Notes: generated from the sequence alone by a model not told the origin. A DNA stretch of 64,000 bases from Bugula neritina (GCA_964035545.1 OZ037766.1:17759581-17823580); one strand, 5' to 3'. Shown: positions 48,601 to 60,106, counted from the first letter of the stretch. Numbers and translations: made by a program.

Positions 48601-51600
48601 TTTCACTTCACGACTCCATTCTCTTGCAGGTCATATAGGGTTGTCCAACTCTGACTCACTCCCCATATCCGGCCTAGGTCATTCATTAGCTTAAACTAAA
48701 ACTGGGCACCCTGGTCTATATAGATTTGCTCTGGTAGCCTGAAAAAAAACATACATTGGTTCAGGACATGAACCACCGTGGGAACTGACGCGTCTAGAAC
48801 AGCCAGGACATCTGCGCTCTGGATGAGGTGGTCCGTGATCACTAGAATGTAGGTGTTCCTTCTAGCAGATAACGGCATAGGTCTGAATACGTCCACCACT
48901 ACTATTATTTGTCATGGCTGACTAGCGCCAATTAGTTGTTTGCGTTTGACGGCCATGCTTACTAGCCTGGCAGACCTTGCACTACCGTATCTGCAATCAC
49001 ACATCCCTAGTCAGTCCAGGCCAATACTACCGCAGCTGCAGACATCTGGTTGCCAAACTGGCTCTAGAATGGGCCTGCTTATGAATGTCTCAGATCAACT
49101 CTTCTCTGAAAGCAATTTTACAGACCACCTGCTTCCTCTCTTGGTGTCAGCTGGCAGTGATATGATCAACAGGCATTTCTCGTTGATCCTGAGGGAATCC
49201 TAGCAGCGAAAGAAATACTGGAACTCAGCGTCTTCCTGTTACTGCTGCTTTTTGTTTGGTTATCTTTCATCCTTCTTGACCTGGAAACTGTCTGCTACCG
49301 CGCGCCGCACAAGATGGATAAGGGCAACTTCTCAGGTATAACTGCCTTGCTGAGGCCACATTATTAGTATATAAGAATTCAGTCTCGCCAAATAAAGTCT
49401 CACCTAATTGTGTTAGAATAAAATTTTAAAAACTCTGTTGCAGATCTTGCTTTTCCTATTGAGTAAATTTTTTTAGAATTTTCAATATTGATTTTTTTTA
49501 AAAGTTATAGACAAAAAAATGCCTATTTTTGGCCAATTTTGTCAGAAAAGTTGATTTTTAGTTCCCACCAAGTATCTCAACAGGAAAGCATGGTATAAAA
49601 AAAGCGCTGTTGGAATCCTGACAAATTTCTGCAGAGTAAATATTTCTATTTTTCCAATAGATTTAATAGATTTTCTATAAACTTCTAATTTATACACTAA
49701 AAATGTGATGTTTTTTTTGTAAATAATCAATATTGCGTAGCACTTCGCACTTCAGTAAACACATAGAGATGAGAAGATACTGATGCACATATTACTAATT
49801 ACAGGCTTGCTAGTTGACAGGCTAGTGAATAGCTTGGTGTCTACTTTGTTTATGAAGCACCCGTAATAGAATGTTGATAGATGGTACAGCCTAAATTGAG
49901 ATTGCTGTTTATTGGTTGTAGTTTAATCTTGGGCTAAACAATCGTGAGCAAGCAACGCACATGCCACCCAAAGAACAATGCTATAGCCGGGTCATTGCGC
50001 TTCAACTCAACAAATAGCCTATGCCTTTGTGTCTCAGATTTTGTTCGTATTTACACCAGTTAGCCCGAAACATGTCTTGAGTACTATGGTTGAATATTTT
50101 TGGCCTGGCACGAAAAAGTTTTGAGAAATGATTATTTCCGTGAGCAAAGGTTGGGAAAAATTTGCAAGAAGATTTTTGATTTTTACTTTTAGACCAATCT
50201 ATAAATGTCTATATCTCAATCACTTTTTTAGACTGAGCCTTAAAATTTGCTGTGTGATTTTATAACATTCATCAATTTGCACTAGTAATAACACATACTA
50301 CAAAATTTTGTGTGTGCACGTATGCTAAGTCTTTGAATATTGACAATTTTTTGTAAATTTTAAAATTTTTGAATATTCGCCACATCATAAAAGGCATTTA
50401 TTTTTATTTTACTTTCATAAATTTTTATCCATAAATACTTGATTATAATGGCTTTATACTACTCAGTTTGTGTAATTTTAAAAATAATATTTTTTGAGAT
50501 ATAGACACTCAAAGTGAAGAAAATGTGAAAATTTGCCCAACTTGACAAAGATGTAACCCATTGTTTGAATACAGTAAAATCTTTTAAACAAGCATTTTCT
50601 GTAAGGTTATTTAGTTTATTTTGTAGATTCATAAATTTGAACATCCTTATATTGTCCAAACTTAACAAATATCACATGGGAAAATGGTATGCGTACAAAA
50701 ATCGACAAATTGCAATTTTTCAATATATGTTGAGATCATACATTTTTTATCATTCATATTGGTCAAAATATCAAGTAGATACATATATATATTATTCTTA
50801 TATATGTCAAATCTACTGAAAGTTACAATGAAATCTTATTTGTGTGTAATATTGGAAAGAAAATCTGCCGATTGGCATTACATGATATTCCCATTAAGTT
50901 TCAGCTAGCAATTGTTATTTCCGTGAGTGAATAGTGTGAAACAGCTGAAATCTTGATAAAATCAAGTTCATTAAGTAGCTGAGGCAAGGGTGGCTTCCAA
51001 ACCATACTCAAATATAACACCATGGCCCTGAACACAATAGGCCAAATTTGGTCGATGAGGGGGGTTAATGCATGCTGGAAACAATTGTAGCTTTTGAAAC
51101 AGATCGTGTCTAAATATAGCAGAATGGTTCTAGCCTCACCTTAATTAGGTCAGTAATTTGCCCTGAGCCTAGTATAATATTCATTATCTTGAAAAAACCT
51201 ATACAACTTTTTCTTTTAAATGTAGAGATAATGGTCTTCCAACTTTAGCATCTGGTTCATAAAGGATTCCCTTTGAAATTTTCTGGCTTGCTGGGCTAGG
51301 AAATTGTTTGCCCCAAACTCTGTGGCTGTTCTATTCATGGTCCAGCTTTCCATGCTAATGTCAATAACTGAACCTTCTCTATTCGCAAGGAAACTTTCAC
51401 ATCCTTATTAAAGGAACATAATAATTTGTTCAAATCTTCATTATTACTAGGCTTTATACAGGCATTTGTTGCTTCTGGGTAGAGTTCATCTTTATTTATA
51501 CCCAAGACTGTGTCCACCTTCTCAGTAATGACCTCCTTCACTTTCTTCAGTTTTCTTTTACCAGAGCTCACTTTATTGGATGAGCTGATTTTTGCAGCTT

Positions 51601-54600
51601 TCAAAAAAACTCCCAATCCTATCATTCCACTGTTCAGTGTCTGTGCTTCCTTCTCAACTTGAAGAAATGCATCCCTTTCAGGTTCCTAAAAGTATCCTGA
51701 GAGCTCAGCTTTTTTAAAGCAATTAATTATGCACAGTTTCTCTCAGTTTCTACGATTCAAAGGAGTAAAATTATACCAAAAGAGGCCCAAAAGTCAGCCC
51801 ATCTAGTAAAGTAAACTATATGGAAAAAAACGGATTCAAGTGGAGGAGGCCATTACCAAGAAAGTTGCTACAGTAGAAAGTATAGAGGGAGAGGCACTCC
51901 ACCTGGAAGCAACAAATGCTTGTATAAAGCCTAATAATCAAAGATTTGAACATATTAATATGTTTCTTGAATAAGAAGGTGAAAGTTTTTTTGGGACAAA
52001 AGAAAGTCTAGTTACTGACATTGGCATCAGAAAGCTGGACCATTCATAAGACATTCGCAGAATTTGGAATAAACAATTACCTTGCATGACAAGCCAGAAG
52101 ACTGCAGAAGGATTTTTGTCTGAATCAGATACTAAAATTGGAAGACCATTGTTTTCAGTTATGAAAAAGAGAGTTGCAAGTTTTTTCAGGATGATGAACA
52201 TTAGACATGGCATGGGGCCAATTACTTGATTATTTAACCAGTACTGACCAAATTAAGGTGAGGTGAAAACCATTCTGCTATATTTAAGCACATCTATTTC
52301 AAAAGCCACAATTATTTTCGGGGTGTATTAAACACAGCCCCCCCCCTCATCAAATTAATTAGGCCTATTGTGTTCAGGGCCATAGTGTTATATTATTTGG
52401 GTATGTTTTTGAAGCTGCTCTTGTCTCAGCTACTCAATGTACTAGCTTGATTTTATCAAGATTTTAGCTGTTTCACACCATTCACTCACACAAATAACAA
52501 TTGCTACCTGAAACTTAATGGGAGTATCAAATAATGCCAAACGGCAGAACTTTTTTCCAATATTACACACAAATCAGATTTCATTGTACTAACTTTTAGT
52601 AGATTTGACATAAATTTGTATATAGGAAGCATATATGTATCTACTTGATATTTTGACCAATATGAATAATAAAAAATGTGTGATCCCAACATATTACATT
52701 GAAAAATTGCATTTTGTCGATTTTCGTACGAATACCATTTTTCCGTGCAATTTACGTTAAGTTTGGACAATATAAGGACCTTTAAACTTATGAATCTACA
52801 AAATATACACTAAATAAACTTACAGAAAATGTTTGTTTGAAAGATTTTATTGTATTCAGACTTTGGATTACACCTTTGTGAAATTGAGCAAATTTTCACA
52901 TTTTCTTTACTTTGGGTGTCTATATCTCGGAAAATATTATTTTCAAAATTACACAAACTGACTAGTATAAAGTCACTATAATCAACTATTTATGGATAAA
53001 AATGTGTAGAAGTAAAAAAAAATAAATGTCTTATGATGTGGCGGATATTCGAAATTTTTCAAAATTTACAAAAATTTGTCAATATTAAATGGCTTAGCAT
53101 ATATGCACGCAAAAAATTCTGTAGTATGTGTTACTACTAGTGAAAATTAATAGGTGTTATCAAACCACACAGCTAATTCTATGGTTCATTCTAGAAAAAT
53201 GATTGAGATATGAACATTTATAAATTGGTCTAAAAGAAAAAATCACAAATTTTCCTCAAAGTTTTTCTCAACCTTTGTTTACGGAAGTAGTCATTTCTCA
53301 AAAAACTTTTGTGTCAGGCCAGAAATATACCCAAAGAATAGTACTCAGGACATGCGTAGGTCCATTTGGTGTAAATATGACTAAAATCTGAAATGAACAG
53401 GCGTGGGACTTTCTGAAATTTGGTTGATTTGACACGGAATGACCCAGAAAAAACTTGAACTACATTGTGAGCTAAATTTATGATATTCTTAGTGAGAAAG
53501 CATTTAACTATCTTGTGTGGGTTGCGTCTCTTGGAGTCGGCAGAGCTTCCTGACATTCTGGTACACACTGGGGCTAATACGGAGGGCGTTGACAGCATCT
53601 GATTAGGTTTCAGACAGCAGATGGTCATGCCCCCAGGCTATGATTGCTGGCGTCTGTGTCCAAAATGTACTCCTTGGCTGAATCTGAATATGCCAAGATG
53701 GGCGCTTCTACCAGCCAGTCCTTGAGGTGGTCGAATGCCTGCTGCTCCTCCTGTGCTTACTGCTACCTGACTTACCCCTTTGTGGCTAGTTGATTTAATA
53801 GCTGTGCCACACCTGAAAACTTGGATATGTACTGCCTGTAGTACTCTACCGCAGCTCATAGAGGTCTTGGGAGCAGTCCACTCTTCTACAGCCTGTACTT
53901 TTTCTGGATCTGTTGCAACACCATCTCAGATACTTGATCTTCTGTTGTAAGAGTGCACACTAAAAAGTTTCAACTTCAGTCCTGCTGCCTGGAGGTAGTC
54001 AAAGACCTTCCCCAGATGACTGACACTAGACGCAAAGTCTGGGGAGATGTAAAATACACCGTCAAAAAATGAACAGTGTATTCCAGTGTAGCCCACTGAG
54101 GGCCTGATCTATGAGTCGTTAGAAAGTTGCTGAGGCAGACGTTAGTCCAGATGGCAGTACTTTCCTCTTCCGGAGACTATCACGGGTAATGAATGCTGCT
54201 TTATCCTGGGCATCAAAACTGAGGGATACTTGCCATTTCCAATTGAAGTACTTGCATCCTGCGAGAACATTCAGTGACTTGTCTATCCGAGGGAGGGGTA
54301 TGCATCTTTGATGATAACACTGTTGAGCTTTTGGCAGTCTATGCAGAACTTACAACTACCATCTGTCTTCTTGACCAAAACTACTGGTGAGCTTCACGCA
54401 CAGTGGGCTGGCTTAATTAGGTCCCAGTTAGGAAGGTCTTGCACTTGCCAGATAACCTTTTTCTTTTTCTCCGGGCGTAGTCATTGGTTAGGGTGCTGAT
54501 AAAGATGGTATCGGACGCCAGAAGCAACTTGTGGCAAACGGCTTTTGTCAGCCTTATGTCATTGTCTCTGCAACTGAATACATCACCCCATTTTAAGAGT

Positions 54601-57514
54601 AGTTGAGCCAGTTTCTATCGTTTTCAATTACCTCCACAGCTTCTACAGACACCCTGGTACAGGTCAGCCACATGTTTTAGAACACCTCCCGTCTAGTTTG
54701 AGGATGTCTCCAGTGCTGCAGTCCCACATCTTCTTATTTGATAGAATGGTAGTTACCCATCAACACACCAGTGGGCAGCTTGAGGGGCTTTATGAATGGG
54801 GTTGATACATTGCACAAAGAGTTCCCCCTACAATCTAGCCGGTTTTGGCTGTTTGCCAAACATATATATAATAAACTAGTTTTAATCATTTTAAAATATG
54901 TTACTGGTATAGACAAACGCTAGATGATACAACTTTTAATTTATTTCCAAAGGTTGAAGAGGTTTTGTGGCTAACTGGGTAAACAGAACAATCTAGAGTT
55001 TTTACAGAAAGCGATTATCTGTAGAAAATTTTATGTGCATATATATCAAATAAATTAGCTTTAACAATTCTAAGATATTTAATCAACTTAGACAAAAGTT
55101 AAAAAAAAGCAGCTTATATTTTTTTCCAAATTTGAAGAGCCTTTGTGGCTAACTGGGTGCACAACACAATGTAGAGTTTTTACAGATTAATTAGGACCGT
55201 TAAAACTTCCAATTTATAAAGCAATCGTGCGGCCTACCCTCAGAATGTAATGAGTGAAAGATAACTGGAGGTTGCTTCTACACTGCAACTTAAACTTTAC
55301 AATCAAAAATTTTGCGATAGATGACCTGAAAAGAATATACTCAGTGTTGACAAACAATCATGCATACCCATCGATATTCACATGACAATCAAGTGACAAT
55401 ATAGTAACTAATTACTGTACTAGAATCGCTGTATTCTTTTGCCCCCATTCTTTTATTTATGTTTTCTGTAATACAAACCATTGTGCTGTTTCTTTTATTC
55501 AAAGAAATATTTCATTAACAATTAATTAAACCAGTTAATCAGTTTGCAGCACTAACGTACTTCATAGTTAATACTTTACACAATGGCCATACATGCAACA
55601 CTATAAAAATATGTTGTACTATTTTACAGCTATAAGCCTAGGGCCACATTGTGCGTATTTTCGCAAGCGAAAATTGAAATCACAAGTAGCAAAGGTGTCC
55701 ACTGTGCGCGTTGAGAAAACCTTCGCACTCGTCTCTCTGCATTCTCAACGCAAGTGCGAATCGTCTCTGTCGTCGTCACCTAATCGGCTGGTAGTTATTC
55801 AGCGAGCCCAATTTCTTTATTTTAGTGCTACATTCCAGTAAATTGCGTTTTATTGAAAGCGAGTGCGATTTAAAAATGAAAGCTTTATTTATCACGCATC
55901 ACTGACGCTACAGTGGACGCCTTTGCTACTTGTGGTTTCAATTTTCGCATGCGAAAATACGCGCCGTGTGGCCCTAGGCTAAACCTTAATATAGTGGACA
56001 TACACTGCATTATTACACGTTTTTCCTTGCAGATCTGAAAATAACAACAGCACAGCCTACAGAAACATCAACTGCTAGGCTGGAGTCATCTATTACAACT
56101 ACTACAAGCGAACCTACAACAACAGCCATTATACCATCCCTCACTGCATACTTGGGAACTACCAGCCAAAATACATTTGCTATTACAAACAATAAGAGTC
56201 TTACAACCATGCTACAAAACAGTGCAGTAGCAAAGACATCGCAATTATCCAGCAAACACCCTAAAGCAGGCTTCCTGGTTTCCAGGTAATTTATTTTGAC
56301 CTAAATGTTAATGTTTATTTATTCGATTTTGGAACAATATTAGACTGCAACTTGGATAATTTTTTGTGTACAAAAACGCACCTATGCAATAAAAGCAAAG
56401 AATTTTATTATGATACCTGATCACAGATTTATTTAAATTATAAATTCATCTTTTAGTTTAGAAAACGTCTGTTAAGGCAAACTGCTGAATATGTAAAATA
56501 GGCTCAAATCTAACGAGCTAACAAGTTAATAAAAGTTGCAACAACCAACCTCAGTCATTTTTTTTCAGAAAAGCTACATATGTACCCAATTACTATAATT
56601 GATCAGGAATGCATCTTTGTAAATTTATTATAGCCACAACAAGCAAATCTAAAAGTGTTACTGATGCAAGACTGTATTTAAAAACATATGAAAAGAACGA
56701 TGAAAACATAATCACCTTCAATAATACATAGATACTCACGCAAACATCAATTGGTATCAAGCTGCACTTTTAGTCATGCCTACTTGTAAAATCGCATAAA
56801 AAGTTAGAAAAGTAATTTTAACTGTTTTCGGTAGGCAGAATAAAGCTATTTTACATATAGCCCTCAGATTAAAAACACCCAACAATTAAACGGACCACTA
56901 GGCCTTAACAACAGATACAAGTAAAAAAAAATATTTCTAATAATGTAGTACACAATAAAATAATTAGTGGGCTAACAAATTAACTGCTAAAATTGCTACT
57001 AGTAAAAAGTTGTATCGTTTTGATGTCGTGCTATTAGTTTTACTATATATTTGATAATTTTAGTTTTATATTCTATGTTCTATAAAACCTCTATAAAAAT
57101 TATCTAAGTTTTTATGATGGCTCAATTCTAAAGTGTGGATAAAAGAATGCTATGGTAATTAAAGCTGGTATTTGATTAAAAACAATCTAAAACTAAATGT
57201 TTCTTACTTTATAGAACAGGGTTATAATTTGCATTACTAACATTAATCTTTGCTTGGTTATGAAGAGTATACCAACAGTGACCTGGTTAAATTCCATGAT
57301 TTACAGAGATGATGAAAAAAAGTCTACAGAAGGTATGAATGTGATGGGATTGGGAATTGGAGTTGCTGCAGCAGTTATTGTAGTAGTTATTGCTGTTGCT
57401 GCTATTGTGTACCATGTAAAAAGACAAAAAAATCGAGAGAAGAGTATGCCAAATTTCGACAGGCGACGATCAACTGTCTCTCCAACCCCAGTAACAGAAG
57501 CATGGAAAAATTAA
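36635..57514 (+). CDS. Type I membrane protein with two MAM domains, each interrupted by a ShKT module
   Basis: Fourteen exons in phase: 36635-36683, 37313-37471, 37830-37967, 38473-38613, 39598-39725, 40214-40289, 41673-41792, 42371-42511, 42605-42742, 43103-43228, 43780-43913, 47774-47849, 56033-56285 and 57307-57514. They total 1887 nt, or 628 residues. Exon 1 encodes a signal peptide (MHTSTICFSVAILWIGG). Residues about 20-230 and 273-475 are MAM domains, opening YDCDFExxxxCxW and closing with SYIAVDNIxFxGC. In each, after the third Cys strand, a six-Cys ShKT module is inserted (about 117-162 and 365-405; Cys spacing 8, 10-12, 10-13, 3, 3, with KxNCAKVC). Thr-rich linkers follow (231-270 and 476-559), then one helix (about 572-597) and a basic tail. 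A role in surface adhesion or recognition is inferred. The ShKT part does not imply a venom toxin. Confidence 0.85.
44290..45890. repeat. Inverted repeat, arms about 330 bp, loop about 920 bp
   Basis: Arm 44290-44625 is matched in reverse by 45545-45890. Shared blocks are CATTATTTACTA / TAGTAAATAATG, CTATGGCTATTATAAC / GTTATAATAGCCATA, GTACTTGCTCT / AGAGCAAGTAC and TTCTGAAGCACCAG / CTGGTGCTTCAGAA. The sequence is rich in CTCAT/TATGAG steps. A 73-codon frame at 44405-44626 lies inside one arm and is not a gene. It is in intron 11 of the MAM gene. Confidence 0.6.
45965..47620. repeat. Dispersed repeat, copy B (inverted partner of 30275-31490)
   Basis: It starts at GGGGAGAGTGGAGCTAGTTG and contains GGTGAGTGAGTG, AAAATGAGCAAACT, GAGCAATATGACCTAAA and GTGACAGTGTGGGGCTAG. 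A second part near 47480-47610 matches the far end of copy A. It is about 400 bp longer than copy A, with extra sequence near 46740-47460. It ends about 150 bp before exon 12 of the MAM gene. Confidence 0.6.
48130..49340 (-). pseudogene. Ty3/Gypsy integrase relic
   Basis: Read on the minus strand, with frame changes: a core-domain stretch (VDVFRPMPLSARRNTYILVI, then QIYIDQGAQF) at 48696-48899; AYYSTPHFITQETPNLLMLG near 48440-48530; and the integrase C-terminal SAKTHPKFVGPYYVVEVLP, a GPY/F-type module, near 48175-48240. It has stops and frameshifts throughout. It is the 3' part of an element whose RT part lies at 53640-54870; the intervening palindrome has split it. It lies in intron 12 of the MAM gene. 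Confidence 0.75.
49989..53445. repeat. 3.46-kb imperfect palindrome
   Basis: The left end GGGTCATT (49989) is mirrored by AATGACCC ending at 53445. The arms stay alignable to a centre near 51717. Paired blocks include TTGAGTACTATGGTTGAATA with its mirror near 53330, TTTTGTAGATTCATAAATTT near 50620 with 52785-52805, and the central 51395-51500 with 51890-51990. Both arms encode a related short peptide near the centre: one holds EATNACIKPSNNE (minus, in 51335-51625), the other EATNACIKPNNQR (plus, near 51900). This is best read as two diverged copies of one element head to head. I do not recognise the peptide. It interrupts the Gypsy relic. Confidence 0.75.
53640..54870 (-). pseudogene. Ty3/Gypsy reverse transcriptase and RNase H relic
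   Basis: On the minus strand the order is DIRLTKAVCHKL near 54560, then SSPVVLVKKTDGSCKFCIDC near 54370, DGVFYISPDFASSVSHLGKV near 54035 and LKDWLVEAPILAYSDSAKEY near 53700, the last within an RNase H tether/start with DTDASNHS. These are standard Ty3/Gypsy RT and RNase H blocks. The YxDD region is damaged. Many stops and frame changes are present. It continues as integrase at 48130-49340 beyond the inserted palindrome. Related in sequence to the element starting at 61097. Confidence 0.75.
54871..55260. repeat. 179-bp dispersed tandem repeat, copy B
   Basis: GTGGCTAACTGGGT occurs at 54967 and 55145, a period of 178 bp, with ACAGAACAATCTAGAG, TTTTTACAG and GATTAATTAGGACC as in copy A at 16600-17030. 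The downstream flank (GTAATG, AAAGATAACTGGAGGTT, GCTTCTA) also matches copy A, so a longer unit moved or spread together. Confidence 0.7.
55636..55979. mobile_element. 344-bp MITE with long inverted ends and TAA target duplication
   Basis: The left end GCCTAGGGCCACATTGTGCG is mirrored by CGCCGTGTGGCCCTAGGC at the right. The inverted ends extend about 70 bp, through TATTTTCGCAAGCGAAAATTG and AAGTAGCAAAGGTGTCCACTG. TAA occurs on both sides (55633-55635 and 55980-55982). A 3-bp TWA duplication is the habit of PIF/Harbinger elements, which is the likeliest family. It lies 53 bp before exon 13 of the MAM gene. Confidence 0.8.
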
Positions 57515-57740
57515 TTGACTTTAAGAATTATATTCAAAGATATCAACATAGACAAACTAATTCAACTTTATTGTAAGCATTATAGTAGTATTTTTTCTAG
57601 TATTCTCTGATAGCTTTTTATTACCCAATTTATGCCTTTATCTGTCAAAAAATTTAAAAAACAAAATGGATTGAATTGTTCAAGTATGTAATCAATTTTG
57701 TATTTTCACTATGTTTATAGTAACTATTAGATTTGCTTTG

Positions 57741-57746
57741 AATAAA
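57741..57746 (+). other. Polyadenylation signal of the MAM/ShKT gene
   Basis: Canonical AATAAA, 226 bp after the stop codon at 57512-57514. Confidence 0.5.
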
Positions 57747-58501
57747 TAACTAGGCACAGCAAAATTAATGTAAATCTATAGAGAACAGTAAAACTAAAAC
57801 AAACTGACATATTAGAGATGTTCACCCTAATCATAAAATCCTCTGACATCAGTTACAAATCTTTAGTGCGTACATAAATTTACTACCGTAGATTTCATAA
57901 GAAACTGATGCTTGAAACATGTGAACACTTTATAGTAGTGCGAAAAAAAAGAGGAGCATTTGTCAGTCAGAAATTTGTTTTGAAGGCTTGCTAATTATCA
58001 AAGTCCAAGCCTGAATCTTTACAAGTAGCGTAATTGCAGACATAAAATATAATTATATAAGTATTGAGCGTAACATGACTAGCGCAGCTATACTCCATGA
58101 CTCAATGTGCTAAAGCATTTCATTTTACTTGTATATAAGTGAGACGCCTTAGCTTAGTTGGTTCATCTTTTGGCCCATCTATGGCAATGAATCTCATAAA
58201 TGGTGCCCCCCAGTCACAGTCGTTAACAAGGGGAGGGGGGAGTAAATTGATCATTTAGGACTGGGAACATAATCAGTATTTACAATTAGCCAACGAAAAG
58301 AAGTAGTGCACATGATGATAGCAAGAGTATGCACTGTTACGCGCAAAGTAAAAATAGAATGAACAGTTTAACTGAGTATACACAGTTACTGAATACTAAC
58401 AAAATTATAAACAAAGGGCTACAGGCTAAGCCAAGGAGAAAACAATGCAAGGTTAAAATCTATCGTGCACGTACGCACACAAAAACACACACACTTTATA
58501 T
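57747..58501. other. Gene-free intergenic stretch
   Basis: No exon, RNA gene or clear repeat was recognised here. A chance frame at 58329-58565 runs into the Penelope-like tail and is not a gene. Confidence 0.4.
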
Positions 58502-58641
58502 ACATGTATATATATATATATATAATAGTCATAGCGTGAGTTTTTTTAAAAAACAGCAGATGTAAAATTGCTCAAATTATTATGTGTATAATAATGAGCA
58601 ATTATATTATTAAAGAAAAGAGCAATTTAATTATATGTTTT

Positions 58642-58690
58642 ATTGCGCTACTAATAGTTTCACGCCTCTTCGGCACTCCTCAGGCACAAT
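58642..58690 (-). ncRNA. Hammerhead ribozyme motif, type I, complete consensus core
   Basis: On the minus strand the 49 nt read as follows. Stem I ATTGTGC pairs with GCGCAAT at the end (one G-U pair). Then CTGAGGA fits CUGANGA. Stem II GTGCC/GGCGT closes over a GAAGA loop (two wobble pairs). GAAAC and a minimal stem III with loop TATTA follow, then GTA, which fits GUH, at the cleavage site. All residues usually required for catalysis are present. Hammerheads of this compact form are known in Penelope-like elements of many animals. Self-cleavage here is a prediction. Confidence 0.72.
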
Positions 58691-58938
58691 ATTGGTGGAT
58701 TTAAATTTTTACTTTAAAAAAATCAACATGCTAAACATAACGTAAAACGTAATGCAAACACAGCAGTGGTTTTGTTGTTATATAGGTTTGTAAGTGTAAT
58801 TAAATATATAAAATAAACACATAATGTAAAAACACAATTTATAGCAGATGCATGAAGTTGTTGTTGAGTGATTATACTTTATAGGTATTTGGATATTATT
58901 TACTATAGTACATAAAATATAAATGGGCTACAGAGTTT

Positions 58939-59523
58939 CTAGGTTTTGTGGTTGCGCAGTAAAAATTTTTTTGAGTGTTGGCAGGTTGATAAAAGTTCGT
59001 TTCGCTTGTTTAAAGTACACATGTTGGGTTTGTATAAAATAAAAAAACATTCCCATAGGCATAAATTACACCTTTTGGTAATTGTGTTGTATGGTTTAGC
59101 TTTCTTTAATATTTTACAACCTAAATTATGTTTAATGTTTTTGTTAGTTAGTTGCCAAATGTATTTGCTAAGTTCTGTTTGATTTGCTTTTTCCTTGTTT
59201 TTGAATGATGATTTGTGGCTTGCGTATCTTATAAGTTTGAACGGTCCTTCACTTAGGCCAATGTGTGTTGCAGGTGCGTTTTCGGTGGTTTCTACAGTTG
59301 CTTAGTATATTACCCTGCTCTCCTGACAGTTTCCTTTCAGTGGACAATTTTCTTTTTTTCTGCAGTTGCAGTTTTTTCTGGGGGTTTTGTTTTGTTGCTT
59401 TTGTTTCTCTAAAATTATGTTATTGTGGGCATTTATGGTCTGTTTTATGTTTGGCATGCAGCTGTAGCTAACTTTTATATTGTTGTTGTTGATTGGGTGT
59501 TGTTTCAGAAATTCCTCAATCAT
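58939..59523 (-). pseudogene. Penelope-like GIY-YIG endonuclease domain (broken)
   Basis: The frame starts within the RT-endonuclease linker (FLKQHPINNNNIKVSYSCMP). It includes a Cys-rich CNCRKKENCPLKGNC box, then RVIY, a stop at 59299-59301, and continues in the same frame: ATVETTENAPATHIGLSEGPF (GIY-YIG second half, with HIG for YIG), HKSSFKNKEKANQTELSKYI, RCNLCLWECFFIL and TLNKRNELLSTC, ending at the stop 58939-58941. These are the conserved blocks of Penelope endonucleases. The premature stop and altered YIG mark it as inactive. Confidence 0.8.
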
Positions 59524-59780
59524 GATTTTAAAGAAGTCTTTTGCAAATTTTGTGGTTACATGTTGGCTGTATGGTGGATTGTACCAAACAACTTTTCTTT
59601 TTTGGTTTCGGGATTTCTGTTGTGTGTTGTCTGTTTGTGTTCTTGGTAGGAATTGTAGTTGGTGTTTATAGCTACTTTGGTTTAGGAGGTTTTGGTGGTT
59701 GTAGGTGGATTGTGTGAAAATCGTCTCATTAGATGATATTTACAACAGTCGTTTGTTAACAGACAAGGGTAGGTTGGAGA

Positions 59781-60104
59781 TTATGCTTGGTGGGTGGTTG
59801 GATTTGCTATGAGTATATTTAGTAGAACTGTTTGGCTTAGTGTATATGGTGTGTAGGTTTTGTTGTTTAGGTTGAGCGTGGTGTCTAAGAAGTTGATAAT
59901 TTCTTTATTTGCTTCGATTGTTATTTTTATTCCATTTTTATAAAATATTTTGCAGACATCCTTTTTTATGTTCTCTATTTTTTTTGGTGTTTTGGCGGAG
60001 ACTCCTAAGGCTTTATCCCTGTACAGGCCGAAGCTTTTGCCATGCTTTTGTGTTATTAGGTTTAAAATGTACGCCCCAACTAGCTCGCATGTTTCAGCCC
60101 CGTA
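59781..60104 (-). pseudogene. Penelope-like reverse transcriptase, C-terminal part
   Basis: An open stretch encodes [64 protein letters not shown] and TYTPYT, which are the palm and thumb blocks typical of Penelope-like RTs. The frame is lost after this. The front of the RT is missing because the copy is truncated at the (TA)n junction. Confidence 0.8.

Positions 60105-60106
<2 letters not shown>

Noticed and set aside
51335-51625. Lys-rich 96-codon frame as a host gene
   Set aside because: A diverged second copy of the same peptide sits in the opposite arm of the palindrome, so it belongs to a repeated element.
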